Notes: generated by a model from the sequence alone, not told the origin. Positions 43,172 through 52,253 are shown, counted from the stretch's first letter. The stretch: 64,000 nt of DNA from Bacillus atrophaeus (GCF_001584335.1 NZ_LSBB01000020.1:310001-374000), one strand, 5' to 3'. Program-made: numbers and translations.

Positions 43172-44555
43172 ATGAGCCAGATAGTTATAAATAGGGATGC
43201 ATCTATTCATGTCAAAGAAAAAAAGCTGAGTTTGAAAGAGAAGGTATCCTACGGTTTCGGTGATTTTGGGAACGGATTTATGTTTGACCTGGGGCAAATT
43301 TATTTATTGAAATTTTTCACGGATGTCGCCGGCATTCCGGCCGTATATGCAGGAAGTATTTTTTTAGTCAGCAAGCTGTTTGCGGCCATTACCGATCCGA
43401 TTGTCGGCTCAGCTATTGATTACAGAAAAAATATCGGGCCAAGAGGTAAATTCCGGCCGTATCTGTTATTCGGAAGCATCGTGCTTGCGGTTTTGACCGT
43501 CTTGATTTTTGTTTCGCCTGATGTCTCCATCACATGGAAGCTTGTATATGCGTACGCGTCGTACATGCTGTGGGGGGTGGCTTATTCGTTTGTCAACATC
43601 CCGTACGGTTCGCTCAGCGCGGCGATTACACAGGATGCAGAAGACAGGACCGCTCTTTCAACGTTCCGCCAAATTGGTTCATTGGGCGCCTTGCTCATTA
43701 CGAGCGTGATTGTTATTCCAATTCTCGTACAGTTCAACAATGTGCATATCGGCTATCCAGTTGTGATGGGAATGATGTCTGTTATTGGCGTTGCCGGCTT
43801 TTATATCTGTTATCGAAATTGTAAAGAGAGAATTATCGTACATGAAGCCCCGAAGGAGAAGTTTTCTTTCACATCCGTTGCGAAAACGTTTATCATCAAT
43901 AAGCCATTGCTGACTCTAGTACTAATGACGATTTTTTCTATCTCCGCTTATAACATCTGCGATGCTTGTGTATTTTGCCCAATATAATCTTCATAACGTT
44001 CAATTAATGTCATATATGAGTTTTATCATTATAGGCTCGTCCTTCTTAGGTGTTGTTTTTCTGCCAAAGCTTGTGAAGCGGTTTGGAAAAAAACAAACGG
44101 CCATGATCGGCTTTTCTATCAGTATCGCGGCTGATCTCGCTAATTTTTTCCTGCCTGCAAATGTCTATCTGTTTACCATTCTGGCAAGCATTGCATTTAT
44201 CGGGATCAGTATTCCCAACGGCATAACGTGGGCGCTTGTCTCTGATATTATTGATTACGGCGAATGGAAATCAGGGGTGCGGAAAGAAGCCACCACCTAT
44301 TCGCTGTTTAATTTTTCGCGAAAGCTTGCACAATCTCTGTCGGGGTTCCTTTCCGGCGTGGGTCTGAGTCTCATTGGGTATGTGCCGAATGCCGCACAAA
44401 CCGCCGATACGCTGACGGGAATTAAAGGGCTGCTTCTTTTATATCCGGCGATTGCTTTAACATGCGCGATGCTGATTATCGGATGGATGTACAAATTAAC
44501 CGACAGACAGCATGCGGAGATCATTAAAGAGTTAAACAGCGCCAAAACACATTAA
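43172..44555 (+). pseudogene. yjmB: Hexuronate/glycoside symporter YjmB, frameshifted
   Basis: Two frames join to a twelve-helix GPH-family sugar:cation symporter. The first covers residues 1-265 (SLKEKVSYGFGDFGNGFMFD, DPIVGSAIDYRKNIGPRGKF). The second starts at AMLVYFAQYNLHNVQLMSYM and runs to the end (ALVSDIIDYGEWKSGVRKEA). The break is near 43958-43968, where AACATCTGCGATGCTT seems to have lost a few bases (expected N-I-R-x-A-M-L). No other uronate transporter is left in this cluster, so its loss would matter. GAGGTGA precedes the start at 43172. Confidence 0.85.
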
Positions 44556-44631
44556 ACAAAGTGTTAGAGGCTGGACGTTGATGATACAATATGATTAAAA
44601 TCGCAGCAGGCTAAATAAGGAAGGGAAACAG

Positions 44632-45636
44632 ATGGTAACCATAAAAGATATCGCAAAACTCGCAAACGTATCCCACACGACCGTTTCCAGAGCGCTGAAT
44701 GACAGCCCGTACATTAAAGAGCATACAAAGAAAAAAATCCTTGACCTCGCAACACAGCTGAATTACACGCCAAATGTCAATGCCAAAAGTCTTGCTATGC
44801 AGAAATCCCACACCATCGGGCTTTTCTTTACAAGCATCACAAACGGCACCTCACACAGTTTCTTCGCCGATACCATTAAAGGCGTAAACCGTGTCATCAG
44901 TGAAGAATATAATCTGTTTGTGCGGGGAATTGATGATCTGAAAAGCTACGACACCATTAACCATATCAGATATGACGGCATTATTTTGATGAGCCAGAGT
45001 GATATTGACAACTCGTTTATTTACCATATCCGAGAAAAAAACATCCCGCTTGTCGTCCTGAACCGAGATATTGATGACAGAAGCATTACGAACATTTTAT
45101 CGAATGATAAAGAAGGCTCTCAGCAAGCAGTCGAATACTTTATTAAAAACGGCCATAGAGAGATCGCGATTATTGAGGGAATCGAGGGCTTTAAGTCGTC
45201 CCAGCAGCGTAAAGAAGGCTATTTGTCAGCGTTGATTCGCCATCATATTCCGATCAATCATGAATACAGTGTAAAGGGACAATATGATATGGAAAGCGGA
45301 TTTCAGGCGATGGATAAGCTGCTGGCGCTTCCGCATCCACCCACGGCAGTCTTTTGTTCAAATGATGACATGGCCATTGGAGCGATGAACGCCATTTTCG
45401 CGAAAGGGCTGCGTGTCCCTGACGATATATCTGTCATCGGATTTGATGACATTGGTTTTTCTCAATATATCACGCCGAGGCTCTCAACGGTCAAACGGCC
45501 GGTTGAAAATATAAGTGTACTCGGTGCGGAAAAAATTTTAGCGCTGATTCACGACCCGAGTCTCAAGAGCGAAAAAATATTCGAAAACACCGAGTTTATG
45601 GTAAGAGATTCGGTCAGAAAACTTACACAGCAATGA
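44632..45636 (+). CDS. exuR: LacI-family repressor ExuR of the hexuronate genes
   Basis: A 334-residue regulator. N-terminal HTH TIKDIAKLANVSHTTVSRAL with hinge LNYTPNVNAKSLA, then a periplasmic-binding-like effector domain (HTIGLFFTSITNGTSHSFFA, FCSNDDMAIGAMNA, DDISVIGFDDIGFSQYI). It should repress uxaC and uxaB-uxaA until a uronate or intermediate binds. AAGGGAA precedes the ATG. In B. subtilis it is preceded by exuT; here it follows yjmB directly. Confidence 0.93.
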   Translation: MVTIKDIAKLANVSHTTVSRALNDSPYIKEHTKKKILDLATQLNYTPNVNAKSLAMQKSHTIGLFFTSITNGTSHSFFADTIKGVNRVISEEYNLFVRGIDDLKSYDTINHIRYDGIILMSQSDIDNSFIYHIREKNIPLVVLNRDIDDRSITNILSNDKEGSQQAVEYFIKNGHREIAIIEGIEGFKSSQQRKEGYLSALIRHHIPINHEYSVKGQYDMESGFQAMDKLLALPHPPTAVFCSNDDMAIGAMNAIFAKGLRVPDDISVIGFDDIGFSQYITPRLSTVKRPVENISVLGAEKILALIHDPSLKSEKIFENTEFMVRDSVRKLTQQ

Positions 45637-45666
45637 CCCGTTTACAAGCGGGATTCCTTATACGTG

Positions 45667-45690
45667 AAAATGTTAACGTGTGCATAAAAT
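45667..45690. promoter_or_regulatory. ExuR-type half operator before uxaB
   Basis: AAAATGTTAACGTGTGCAT followed by AAAAT shares the complete left arm of the 41691 operator and a changed right arm. It lies 20 bases before the uxaB start, so it may tune uxaB-uxaA separately or act as a cre. Confidence 0.55.
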
Positions 45691-45710
45691 CGAGAAGGAG
45701 GCGGTACTCT

Positions 45711-47162
45711 TTGCAAAAGCTTAATAAAAGCATCTATGAAGGATACAGGCAATATCCTGAAAAAATTCTTCAATTCGGAGAAGGAAACTTTCTGCGGGCG
45801 TTTGTTGACTGGCAGGTTGAGAAGCTGAATCAGGAGGCTGGATTTCAAGGAAGTGTGGTCGCGGTGCAGCCGAGAGGTTCGAAAAAAATCAAGACATTAA
45901 ATGAGCAGGATGGATTATATACTCTTTTTTTGCAGGGTATGAAAAATGGACACCCGAAAAGCGAGCATATGATTATCAGCTCCATCAGCCGCGGCATTGA
46001 TCTTTTTTCTGACTATCAATCTTTTAAAAAGCTTGCCGCCGAAGAGGAGCTTCGTTTTATCGTCTCTAATACAACCGAGGCCGGCATTATGTTTAATGAG
46101 GAAGACCGTTTGGATGATAAGCCGCAGCAAACATTCCCTGGGAAATTAACAGCATTTCTATACTTTCGGTATCAGGCATTTACGGGAAATTCGACAAAGG
46201 GCTGTATGATCATTCCTTGTGAATTAATTGAAGAAAACGGCCGCAAGCTGAAGGAAATCGTTCTCAAATATGCGGCGCTTTGGCAATTGGGAGAAGGTTT
46301 TACGAACTGGATTCATCATGCTAATACATTTTGTAATAGCTTAGTAGACCGGATTGTTCCCGGTTTTCCTGTTGACACGATTGATGAGATCACCGCTGCG
46401 CTTGGTTATCAAGACAATTTAGTCGTAGTGGGGGAGCAATATCATTTATGGGTGATAGAAGGGCCCGATGATCTTAAGGATGAACTTCCTTTCGCCCAGG
46501 CCCGCTTAAATACGTTGATTGTTGATGATCTTGCTCCTTACCGGACGAAGAAAGTCAGAATGTTAAATGGCGCTCATACGGCAATGACGCCAGTATCATA
46601 TTTGTACGGCTTGGATACGGTTGGCGAAACGATTGAGCATGAGGTGACGGGGCGCTTCGTCCGAGAGCTTATTTTTGAAGAAATCATTCCGACTTTAGAC
46701 ATGGAAGGGCTTACTGAATATGCGGAAGAGGTGCTTGATCGGTTTAAAAATCCGTTTATGAAACATTATTTGCACAGCATCGCGCTAAACTCTGTCTCTA
46801 AATTCACCACGCGGAATCTTCCAACCCTAGCCGTTTATGTCAGACAGAAGGGGCATCTGCCGGAACGTTTGGTGTTTGCGTTAAGCGCTCTGCTTTATTA
46901 TTACCGGGGTATCAGAGATGGAGAAACCATTGAGCTTCAGGATAGTCCGAACATTCTCAGCTTTTTCGAAAAAGTATGGAGCGGGCCGGACAAAGATATG
47001 TACACCATAGCTTCAACTGCATTAGGCGAACAGCAGCTGTGGGGCTCGAATTTGAATGAGATCCCCGGGCTGACCAAAAGAACCGCTTTTTTCCTAGGTA
47101 TGATTCATGAACGGGGGATGAAACAAGCGCTTGAAGAATGCTGTATAAAAGAGGTGAAGTGA
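45711..47162 (+). CDS. uxaB: Tagaturonate reductase UxaB (altronate oxidoreductase)
   Basis: A 483-residue mannitol-dehydrogenase-family enzyme reducing D-tagaturonate to D-altronate with NADH. Marks: ILQFGEGNFLRAFVDWQVEK near the N terminus (nucleotide site), SNTTEAGIMF, and the catalytic region VRMLNGAHTAMTPVSYLYGL with Lys/Asn/His. The start is TTG at 45711 after AAGGAGG with a nine-base gap; the longer frame upstream overlaps exuR and lacks a site. Two bases separate it from uxaA. Confidence 0.93.
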   Translation: MQKLNKSIYEGYRQYPEKILQFGEGNFLRAFVDWQVEKLNQEAGFQGSVVAVQPRGSKKIKTLNEQDGLYTLFLQGMKNGHPKSEHMIISSISRGIDLFSDYQSFKKLAAEEELRFIVSNTTEAGIMFNEEDRLDDKPQQTFPGKLTAFLYFRYQAFTGNSTKGCMIIPCELIEENGRKLKEIVLKYAALWQLGEGFTNWIHHANTFCNSLVDRIVPGFPVDTIDEITAALGYQDNLVVVGEQYHLWVIEGPDDLKDELPFAQARLNTLIVDDLAPYRTKKVRMLNGAHTAMTPVSYLYGLDTVGETIEHEVTGRFVRELIFEEIIPTLDMEGLTEYAEEVLDRFKNPFMKHYLHSIALNSVSKFTTRNLPTLAVYVRQKGHLPERLVFALSALLYYYRGIRDGETIELQDSPNILSFFEKVWSGPDKDMYTIASTALGEQQLWGSNLNEIPGLTKRTAFFLGMIHERGMKQALEECCIKEVK

Positions 47163-47163
47163 A

Positions 47164-48657
47164 TTGAAAGCATATGTGCAAATTCATAAAAATGATAACG
47201 TGCTCCTGGCTTTGCGGGATATGAAAAAAGGAGAGCAGCTACAAACGGACGGCCAAACGGTTAAGCTAAAGGGCCATATCAAAAAAGGCCACAAAATAGC
47301 ATTAATTGATATAAAAGAGAACAGCAGTATTATCAAGTATGGTTTTCCCATCGGACGGGCGACAAAAGACATCTCTGCCGGCGAGCATATTCACGTTCAT
47401 AATTCCAAAACAAATCTAAGTGATATCCAAACATATAGCTATACACCGGTCTTCGAAGAAAATCCTTTTCCTTATGAAAGCAGGACATTTAAAGGATATC
47501 GAAGAGAAAACGGAAGTGCCGGCGTGCGGAACGAACTATGGATTGTGCCGACCGTAGGCTGTGTGAACGGCATCGCAGAGAAAATGATTCAGCGGTTTGA
47601 GAAAGAAATAGGAGACATTGCTCCGTTTGACAATGTACACGTATTAAAGCACCAATACGGCTGTTCGCAGCTTGGCGATGATCACGAAAATACGAAACAA
47701 ATGCTGCTCAACGCCATACGCCATCCTAATGCGGGCGGTGTATTGGTTTTAGGACTCGGCTGCGAGAATAATGAATTGTCAGTCCTTAAAAAAGCGCTTC
47801 ATGATACGGAGACAGACCGGGTGAAATTTCTTGAGTCTCAGTCTGTGAAAGATGAATTATCAGAAGGCGTGACACTGCTGAAGGAGATACATGAAGCGGC
47901 AAAAACAGATAAACGTGAGGATATCCCATTATCAGAGCTGAAAATCGGCTTGAAGTGCGGAGGTTCAGACGGCTTTTCAGGAATCACCGCCAACCCCTTA
48001 CTGGGCAGGTTTTCCGATTATATTATCGCTCAAGGGGGCAGCACCGTTCTGACTGAAGTGCCGGAAATGTTCGGTGCTGAAACGATATTGATGCAAAGGG
48101 CTGCTGATGAAGAGGTGTTTCATAAGATCGTCGATTTGATTAACGATTTTAAACACTATTTTGTCAAGCACGAACAGCCGATCTATGAAAATCCGTCACC
48201 CGGAAACAAGGAGGGGGGCATTTCCACGCTTGAGGATAAATCACTCGGCTGTACGCAAAAAGCCGGCATATCTAAGGTGACGGATGTGTTAAAGTACGGG
48301 GAAGTTCTCAAGACAAAAGGCTTAACCCTGCTGAGTGCGCCGGGAAATGATTTAATCGCTTCCTCCGCTTTAGCGGCGGCCGGGTGCCAGATTGTGCTGT
48401 TTACGACGGGAAGAGGCACGCCGTTCGGCACTTTTGTCCCGACGGTGAAGATATCAACGAATTCTCAGCTCTATCAAACGAAACCCCACTGGATTGATTT
48501 TGATGCGGGCCGTATGTTAGAAGACAATATATCTGAAGAAACGGTCTTAAAAGAGTTTATTGATTATATCATTGAGGCTGCAAGCGGGGAATTTGTGAAT
48601 AATGAAAAGAATGATTTCAGAGAATTGGCCATTTTTAAATCGGGTGTTACGCTATAA
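47164..48657 (+). CDS. uxaA: Altronate dehydratase UxaA
   Basis: A 497-residue enzyme that dehydrates D-altronate to 2-keto-3-deoxygluconate. N-terminal SAF domain (residues 1-90, IHKNDNVLLALRDMKKGE), then the GD_AH catalytic domain (VPTVGCVNGIAEKMIQRFEK, GLKCGGSDGFSGITANPLLG, SAPGNDLIASSALAAAGCQI). Conserved cysteines may hold the metal. Start TTG at 47164 with GAGGTGA upstream. Last gene of the cluster; followed by a terminator. Confidence 0.94.
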   Translation: MKAYVQIHKNDNVLLALRDMKKGEQLQTDGQTVKLKGHIKKGHKIALIDIKENSSIIKYGFPIGRATKDISAGEHIHVHNSKTNLSDIQTYSYTPVFEENPFPYESRTFKGYRRENGSAGVRNELWIVPTVGCVNGIAEKMIQRFEKEIGDIAPFDNVHVLKHQYGCSQLGDDHENTKQMLLNAIRHPNAGGVLVLGLGCENNELSVLKKALHDTETDRVKFLESQSVKDELSEGVTLLKEIHEAAKTDKREDIPLSELKIGLKCGGSDGFSGITANPLLGRFSDYIIAQGGSTVLTEVPEMFGAETILMQRAADEEVFHKIVDLINDFKHYFVKHEQPIYENPSPGNKEGGISTLEDKSLGCTQKAGISKVTDVLKYGEVLKTKGLTLLSAPGNDLIASSALAAAGCQIVLFTTGRGTPFGTFVPTVKISTNSQLYQTKPHWIDFDAGRMLEDNISEETVLKEFIDYIIEAASGEFVNNEKNDFRELAIFKSGVTL

Positions 48658-48664
48658 AGAAAAA

Positions 48665-48691
48665 AAGGCTATCCGGCAGCGGATGGCCTTT
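48665..48691. terminator. Terminator between uxaA and yjnA
   Basis: AAGGCTATCCG GCAG CGGATGGCCTT with one mismatch, A-run before. Shared by convergent genes. Confidence 0.82.
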
Positions 48692-48697
48692 ACGCAG

Positions 48698-49465
48698 TTA
48701 AATCAGTTTTAACCCGCTTATTAATATGATCGCGGCCATGATAAATTGTAAGGGACGGGGCGAAAATTTAGGCGAGAAATGGCTGCCGAGCAGGACGCCG
48801 GGAATCGATCCGATCAGCAAATTGGCAGCTAACAGATAATCGACGCTTCCGAAACTCGCATTCAGTAAACCCGCCACCGTGACGAGCAGAAAGGCGTGGG
48901 CGATATCGGTTCCAACGATTTCAGAGGTTTTCATTTTGAATAAATACAGCATAGCAATCGCAAATAACGAGCCGGACCCAATTGAGGTTAACCCCACGAT
49001 AAACCCGAATACCACTCCGATCAGAATTGTAAGCGCGCGTTTATCCTCCAGGGATTTCAGCTGCCAGCGGTTCGGACGCAGTTTTTTATCTAAAAAAACA
49101 CGAATGATAATGGAGAGCGCAACCAATGTCATCACATAACCGAGCGCGTGTTTGATAATCTCCTCTTGATGCTGGTGAAAGGCAGGGAACATGTGAAGAA
49201 TTCCAATCGCAGCCGAAGCGCTCGGAATGCTGCCGATGGCTAAGTATTTGACGAGCTTGAGGTTTATGGTTTTTTGTTTCCAATGTGAAGCAACGCCAAA
49301 CAGCTTTGTGATCGAATTATAAACAAGATCAGTTCCGACCGCAATGGACGGATTAATTCCCAATAAAATCAAAAGCGGGGTCAAAAGCGCGGCGCCTCCA
49401 ACCCCTGTTAAACCAACCAGAGTGCCTACAAACAAACCCATAATTATAATGCTGATGCTGATCAT
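48698..49465 (-). CDS. yjnA: TauE/SafE-family membrane transporter YjnA
   Basis: A 255-residue membrane protein with seven to eight helices. It carries the family N-terminal motif LTGVGGAALLTPLLILLGIN, repeated as GLTSIGSGSLFAIAMLYLF in the second half, and GSIPGVLLGSHFSPKF. TauE/SafE proteins move sulfite, sulfonates or organic anions, mostly outward. Substrate here unknown. Convergent with uxaA, so not part of the uronate operon. Confidence 0.87.
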   Translation of the reverse strand: MISISIIIMGLFVGTLVGLTGVGGAALLTPLLILLGINPSIAVGTDLVYNSITKLFGVASHWKQKTINLKLVKYLAIGSIPSASAAIGILHMFPAFHQHQEEIIKHALGYVMTLVALSIIIRVFLDKKLRPNRWQLKSLEDKRALTILIGVVFGFIVGLTSIGSGSLFAIAMLYLFKMKTSEIVGTDIAHAFLLVTVAGLLNASFGSVDYLLAANLLIGSIPGVLLGSHFSPKFSPRPLQFIMAAIILISGLKLI

Positions 49466-49592
49466 AATGCCTCCTGCTTAATTCCGATTATTTTTATAAG
49501 ATTATATATAATTAATCCCGTTTTAGCAATCGAAAATTTAGAATTTTATATATATTAATGAAAACATCCGAAAAGAGTGATACCCAACCATA

Positions 49593-49640
49593 CAAAAAAC
49601 GCCGGTCTTGATTCTGGTTTCCCAGATCAAGACCGGCGTG
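49593..49640 (-). terminator. Strong terminator after small ORF
   Basis: ACGCCGGTCTTGAT and ATCAAGACCGGCGT arms; on the minus strand followed by TTTTTTGTATGG. Confidence 0.85.
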
Positions 49641-49648
49641 CCTATTTT

Positions 49649-49774
49649 TCACTTCACATCTTTATTCACATGGTCTGTCACAAGTTCAACGACAAGCCTT
49701 TGATCTTCTTGCTCCAAGCCGTGATAAATATTGATATGCGTCTTTTTTTCTTCAGATGCGAAAGTGGCAGCCAT
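49649..49774 (-). CDS. Short ORF, 41 residues, possible gene fragment
   Basis: Starts MAATFASEEKKTHINIYHGL and ends VELVTDHVNKDVK, a plausible soluble sequence whose stop is nine bases before a strong terminator on the same strand. No ribosome site precedes the ATG, so it may be the 3' remnant of a longer deleted gene rather than an independent gene. Confidence 0.4.
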   Translation of the reverse strand: MAATFASEEKKTHINIYHGLEQEDQRLVVELVTDHVNKDVK

Positions 49775-49816
49775 TTAAACACATGGACGCTGCCAATTAT
49801 GGGATAACAAAGAAAA

Positions 49817-49843
49817 GATACCTGGACGGCAGGTATCTTTTTT
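49817..49843. terminator. Terminator of yjoA
   Basis: GATACCTG GACGG CAGGTATC with T-run on plus and TTTTC on minus strand; nine bases from the yjoA stop. Confidence 0.8.
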
Positions 49844-49851
49844 CGTTTAGC

Positions 49852-50313
49852 TTATTTTTGTTGATAAAAGGGCAATTCCGTATGTCCCATCTCTCTGACA
49901 TAAACAAAGAGATTGCCTTTATGGTGGATTTCATGCTCCATAGCAAGCTGCAGCAGCGCCGCACCGGTTACTTTTCTGCCAAAGGCGGCTGTCAGATCAA
50001 TTTCTTTATTCATCTGCTCCTCTGTCAAATCTTCCAAAATGGCAGCTGTTTTTTCAGTATATGATTTCGCTAACACGTTAAGATCAGTCTCTGTTTCTTC
50101 CGGCGGGTTTTGGAAAGGAGCCGGGCTTCCTTCTTTAATGACATTTGCGAATTGATAGAAAGAGAAAAGCATGTGTTTGGCCATTTCTTCTGCTGACATG
50201 GATGTTTCCGCAGGTTTGTAGCTATAATGTTCTTTGCTGATTTTTTCGATCAGTTCAACTGTTACGTTCCGATGTGATAAAAAATGGCTGACAATGTGAC
50301 TCGTTTTACTCAT
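49852..50313 (-). CDS. yjoA: DinB-family protein YjoA
   Basis: A 153-residue four-helix bundle of the DinB/YfiT superfamily. Three metal-ligand histidines are expected; visible candidates are SAEEMAKHMLFSFYQFA (His) and LAMEHEIHHKGNLFVYVREM (two His). These proteins bind Ni or Zn and may be thiol-transferases; the role of YjoA is unknown. The start at 50313 (MSKTSHIVSHFL) follows GGAGGGG with a six-base gap; the longer frame upstream has no site. Confidence 0.87.
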   Translation of the reverse strand: MSKTSHIVSHFLSHRNVTVELIEKISKEHYSYKPAETSMSAEEMAKHMLFSFYQFANVIKEGSPAPFQNPPEETETDLNVLAKSYTEKTAAILEDLTEEQMNKEIDLTAAFGRKVTGAALLQLAMEHEIHHKGNLFVYVREMGHTELPFYQQK

Positions 50314-50467
50314 AGGGCACCCCTCCATAGTTAGGAAAATGAAACTGCATTGAAATGCTATATCATAAATCATCAAGACACAAGCAAAAAGCCTTAAGCA
50401 TTTAAATTATGCAGAAGAATCGATAAGGAAATAGCGGAGAATTCGGCTTTTTCTTTTCGAAATAAGC

Positions 50468-50507
50468 TTGCGGTTAGCCGAAATTCGACAATTGCGGTCT
50501 TTTTGCG
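50468..50507 (+). promoter_or_regulatory. ComA boxes upstream of rapA
   Basis: TTGCGGTTAGCCGAAA at 50468-50483 fits TTGCGG-N4-CCGCAA with two changes. A second element TTGCGGTCTTTTTGCG is at 50492-50507. Phosphorylated ComA activates rapA in B. subtilis; a -10 like TAAAAT near 50531 follows. Confidence 0.75.
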
Positions 50508-50573
50508 TTCTTCTTTTTCTTGTAAATATGATAAAATATGACATATCTCGGTCATTCATAAAGGGGGGATAAA

Positions 50574-51710
50574 TTGAGGATGAAGCAGACTATTCCGTCC
50601 TCTTTTGTCGGGCTAAAAATTAATGAATGGTACACACATATCCGACAGTTCCACGTGGCAGACGCAGAACGCGTCAAGCTGGAAGTAGAGAGAGAAATTG
50701 AGGATATGGAAGAAGACCAAGATTTACTGCTGTATTATTCTTTAATGGAATTTAGACATCGCGTCATGCTGGATTACATCAAGCCTTTGGAAGGGGACGC
50801 ATCTCAACTAGAATTTTCAGAATTATTAGAAGACATTGAAGGGAATCAGTACAAGCTGACCGGACTGCTCGATTATTACTTCAATTTTTTTCGCGGGATG
50901 TATGAATTTAAACAGAAAATGTTTCTGAACGCGATGATGTTTTACAAACGGGCAGAAAAAAATCTTGCTTTTGTCTCGGATGATATTGAAAAAGCTGAGT
51001 TTGCTTTTAAAATGGCTGAGATTTTTTACAATTTAAAACAGACCTATGTTTCGATGAGTTATGCCATTCAGGCGCTAGAGACATACCAATCGTATGAAAC
51101 TTACACCGTCCGCAGAATCCAATGTGAATTCGTTATTGCAGGGAATTATGATGATATGCAGTATCCAGAAAGAGCATTGCCCCACCTAGAACTGGCTTTA
51201 GATCTTGCAAAAAAAGAAGGCAGCCCCCGTCTCATTAGTTCGGCCTTATACAATCTTGGAAACTGTTACGAAAAAATGGGCGACCTCTACAAGGCAGCTG
51301 AATACTTTGAGAAATCCGTATCCATTTGCAAGTCAGAAAAGTTCGACAATCTTCCGCATTCTATCTACTCATTAACACAAGTTCTTTATAAACAAAAAAA
51401 TTACACCGCAGCGCAGGAGCAATATCGGCAAGGCTTGGAAATTGCCTATCAATATTGTGATGAATTATTTGTAAAGCTGTTTCAGTTTCTGCATGCCTTA
51501 TACGGAAAGAGCGTTGATACAGAATCAGTGGCTCGCACATTCCAATTTCTTGAGGAACATATGCTATATCCCTATGTCGAAGAGCTGGCACATGATGCTG
51601 CCCAATTTTATATTGAAAATGGACAGCCCGAAAAAGCACTCGCATTTTACGAAAAGATGGTGCACGCACAAAAACAAATCCAGAGAGGAGATTGTTTATA
51701 TGAAATCTAA
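50574..51710 (+). CDS. rapA: Response regulator aspartate phosphatase RapA
   Basis: A 378-residue TPR protein that dephosphorylates Spo0F-P and so delays sporulation; inhibited by the PhrA pentapeptide. N-terminal bundle (KINEWYTHIRQFHVADAERV, EDMEEDQDLLLYYSLMEFRH) and repeats such as ALYNLGNCYEKMGDLYKAAE are plain. Start TTG 50574 with GGGGGG five bases upstream matches the 378-residue B. subtilis form. It overlaps phrA by 11 bases. In 168 an AAA ATPase gene, yjoB, precedes rapA; it is absent here. Confidence 0.94.
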   Translation: MRMKQTIPSSFVGLKINEWYTHIRQFHVADAERVKLEVEREIEDMEEDQDLLLYYSLMEFRHRVMLDYIKPLEGDASQLEFSELLEDIEGNQYKLTGLLDYYFNFFRGMYEFKQKMFLNAMMFYKRAEKNLAFVSDDIEKAEFAFKMAEIFYNLKQTYVSMSYAIQALETYQSYETYTVRRIQCEFVIAGNYDDMQYPERALPHLELALDLAKKEGSPRLISSALYNLGNCYEKMGDLYKAAEYFEKSVSICKSEKFDNLPHSIYSLTQVLYKQKNYTAAQEQYRQGLEIAYQYCDELFVKLFQFLHALYGKSVDTESVARTFQFLEEHMLYPYVEELAHDAAQFYIENGQPEKALAFYEKMVHAQKQIQRGDCLYEI

Positions 51711-51834
51711 ATTAATGACAGGTTTGTTGCTCGTTGCGGTCGGATTCAGCTTTACTCAGGTGATGCCTCATGCAGGTGAAACAGCAGACAAAACAGGGAA
51801 TACGTTTGATATTGCAGCGCGCAATCAAACGTGA
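51700..51834 (+). CDS. phrA: PhrA signalling pre-peptide
   Basis: A 44-residue precursor with a hydrophobic signal (LMTGLLLVAVGFSFTQVMP) and the C-terminal pentapeptide ARNQT, identical to the known PhrA signal. The peptide is exported, cut free, re-imported by Opp and inhibits RapA. It starts within the 3' end of rapA, and GAGAGGAG provides the ribosome site. Confidence 0.95.
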   Translation: MKSKLMTGLLLVAVGFSFTQVMPHAGETADKTGNTFDIAARNQT

Positions 51835-51846
51835 CAATAGCCAAAA

Positions 51847-51878
51847 AGACCCTTCGTTTTGCTGAAGGGTCTTTTTTA
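51847..51878. terminator. Terminator of rapA-phrA
   Basis: AAGACCCTTC and GAAGGGTCTT arms followed by TTTTT. Confidence 0.9.
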
Positions 51879-52131
51879 TCCGCCGGATTCTTCTTTAATA
51901 AGCTTAGAGGACCCGCTCTTAACAAGCGGATCCGAATGACCTGTTTTCAGACGCTTCCTCTAACGAATTCACCTCGATTATGTATGCGCAGCCCGTGGCA
52001 TCGCTGAATAGACCGAACATGTTTAAGCGGTTTTCAGCTTGTAAACGGTCCAAACATCCATAGTGGCCGGGTACGTGCCCCCTACCAAAACAATCTGTTT
52101 TTGCAGTCAGCCTCAAATAAGTCTTCATCAT
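51877..52131 (-). pseudogene. YciI-like (YCII-related) protein, frameshifted
   Basis: Reads MKTYLRLTAKTDCFGRGHVP, GCLDRLQAENRLNMFGLFSD and AYIIEVNSLEEASE, the ferredoxin-like YCII fold. It then shifts to SDPLVKSGSSKL, the normal family ending (A-x-SDPLVK-x-G). Joining the frames near 51945 gives a full domain with its His/Asp pair partly altered. AGGAG is six bases before the start. A broken small enzyme-like gene of unknown function. Confidence 0.7.
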
Positions 52132-52203
52132 TCATTTCTCCTGTTTATCTCGATTTTAACACTTTTAACCAGTAATGAAGGGCTGATGACATACTCTGTC
52201 CGT

Positions 52204-52221
52204 CCTACGAATGCCACCTAT
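52204..52221 (+). promoter_or_regulatory. Candidate PBSX late-type promoter motif before xlyB
   Basis: CTACGAATGCCACCTAT shares TACG-N2-TGCCACCTAT and a following TGA three bases on with the sequence upstream of xtmA (58972-58989). The likely transcript start is about 30 bases before the xlyB GTG. Recognition by the phage factor Xpf is inferred. Confidence 0.6.
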
Positions 52222-52253
52222 TCATGATAAAAAGAAAAAAGGAGAGATGATAG

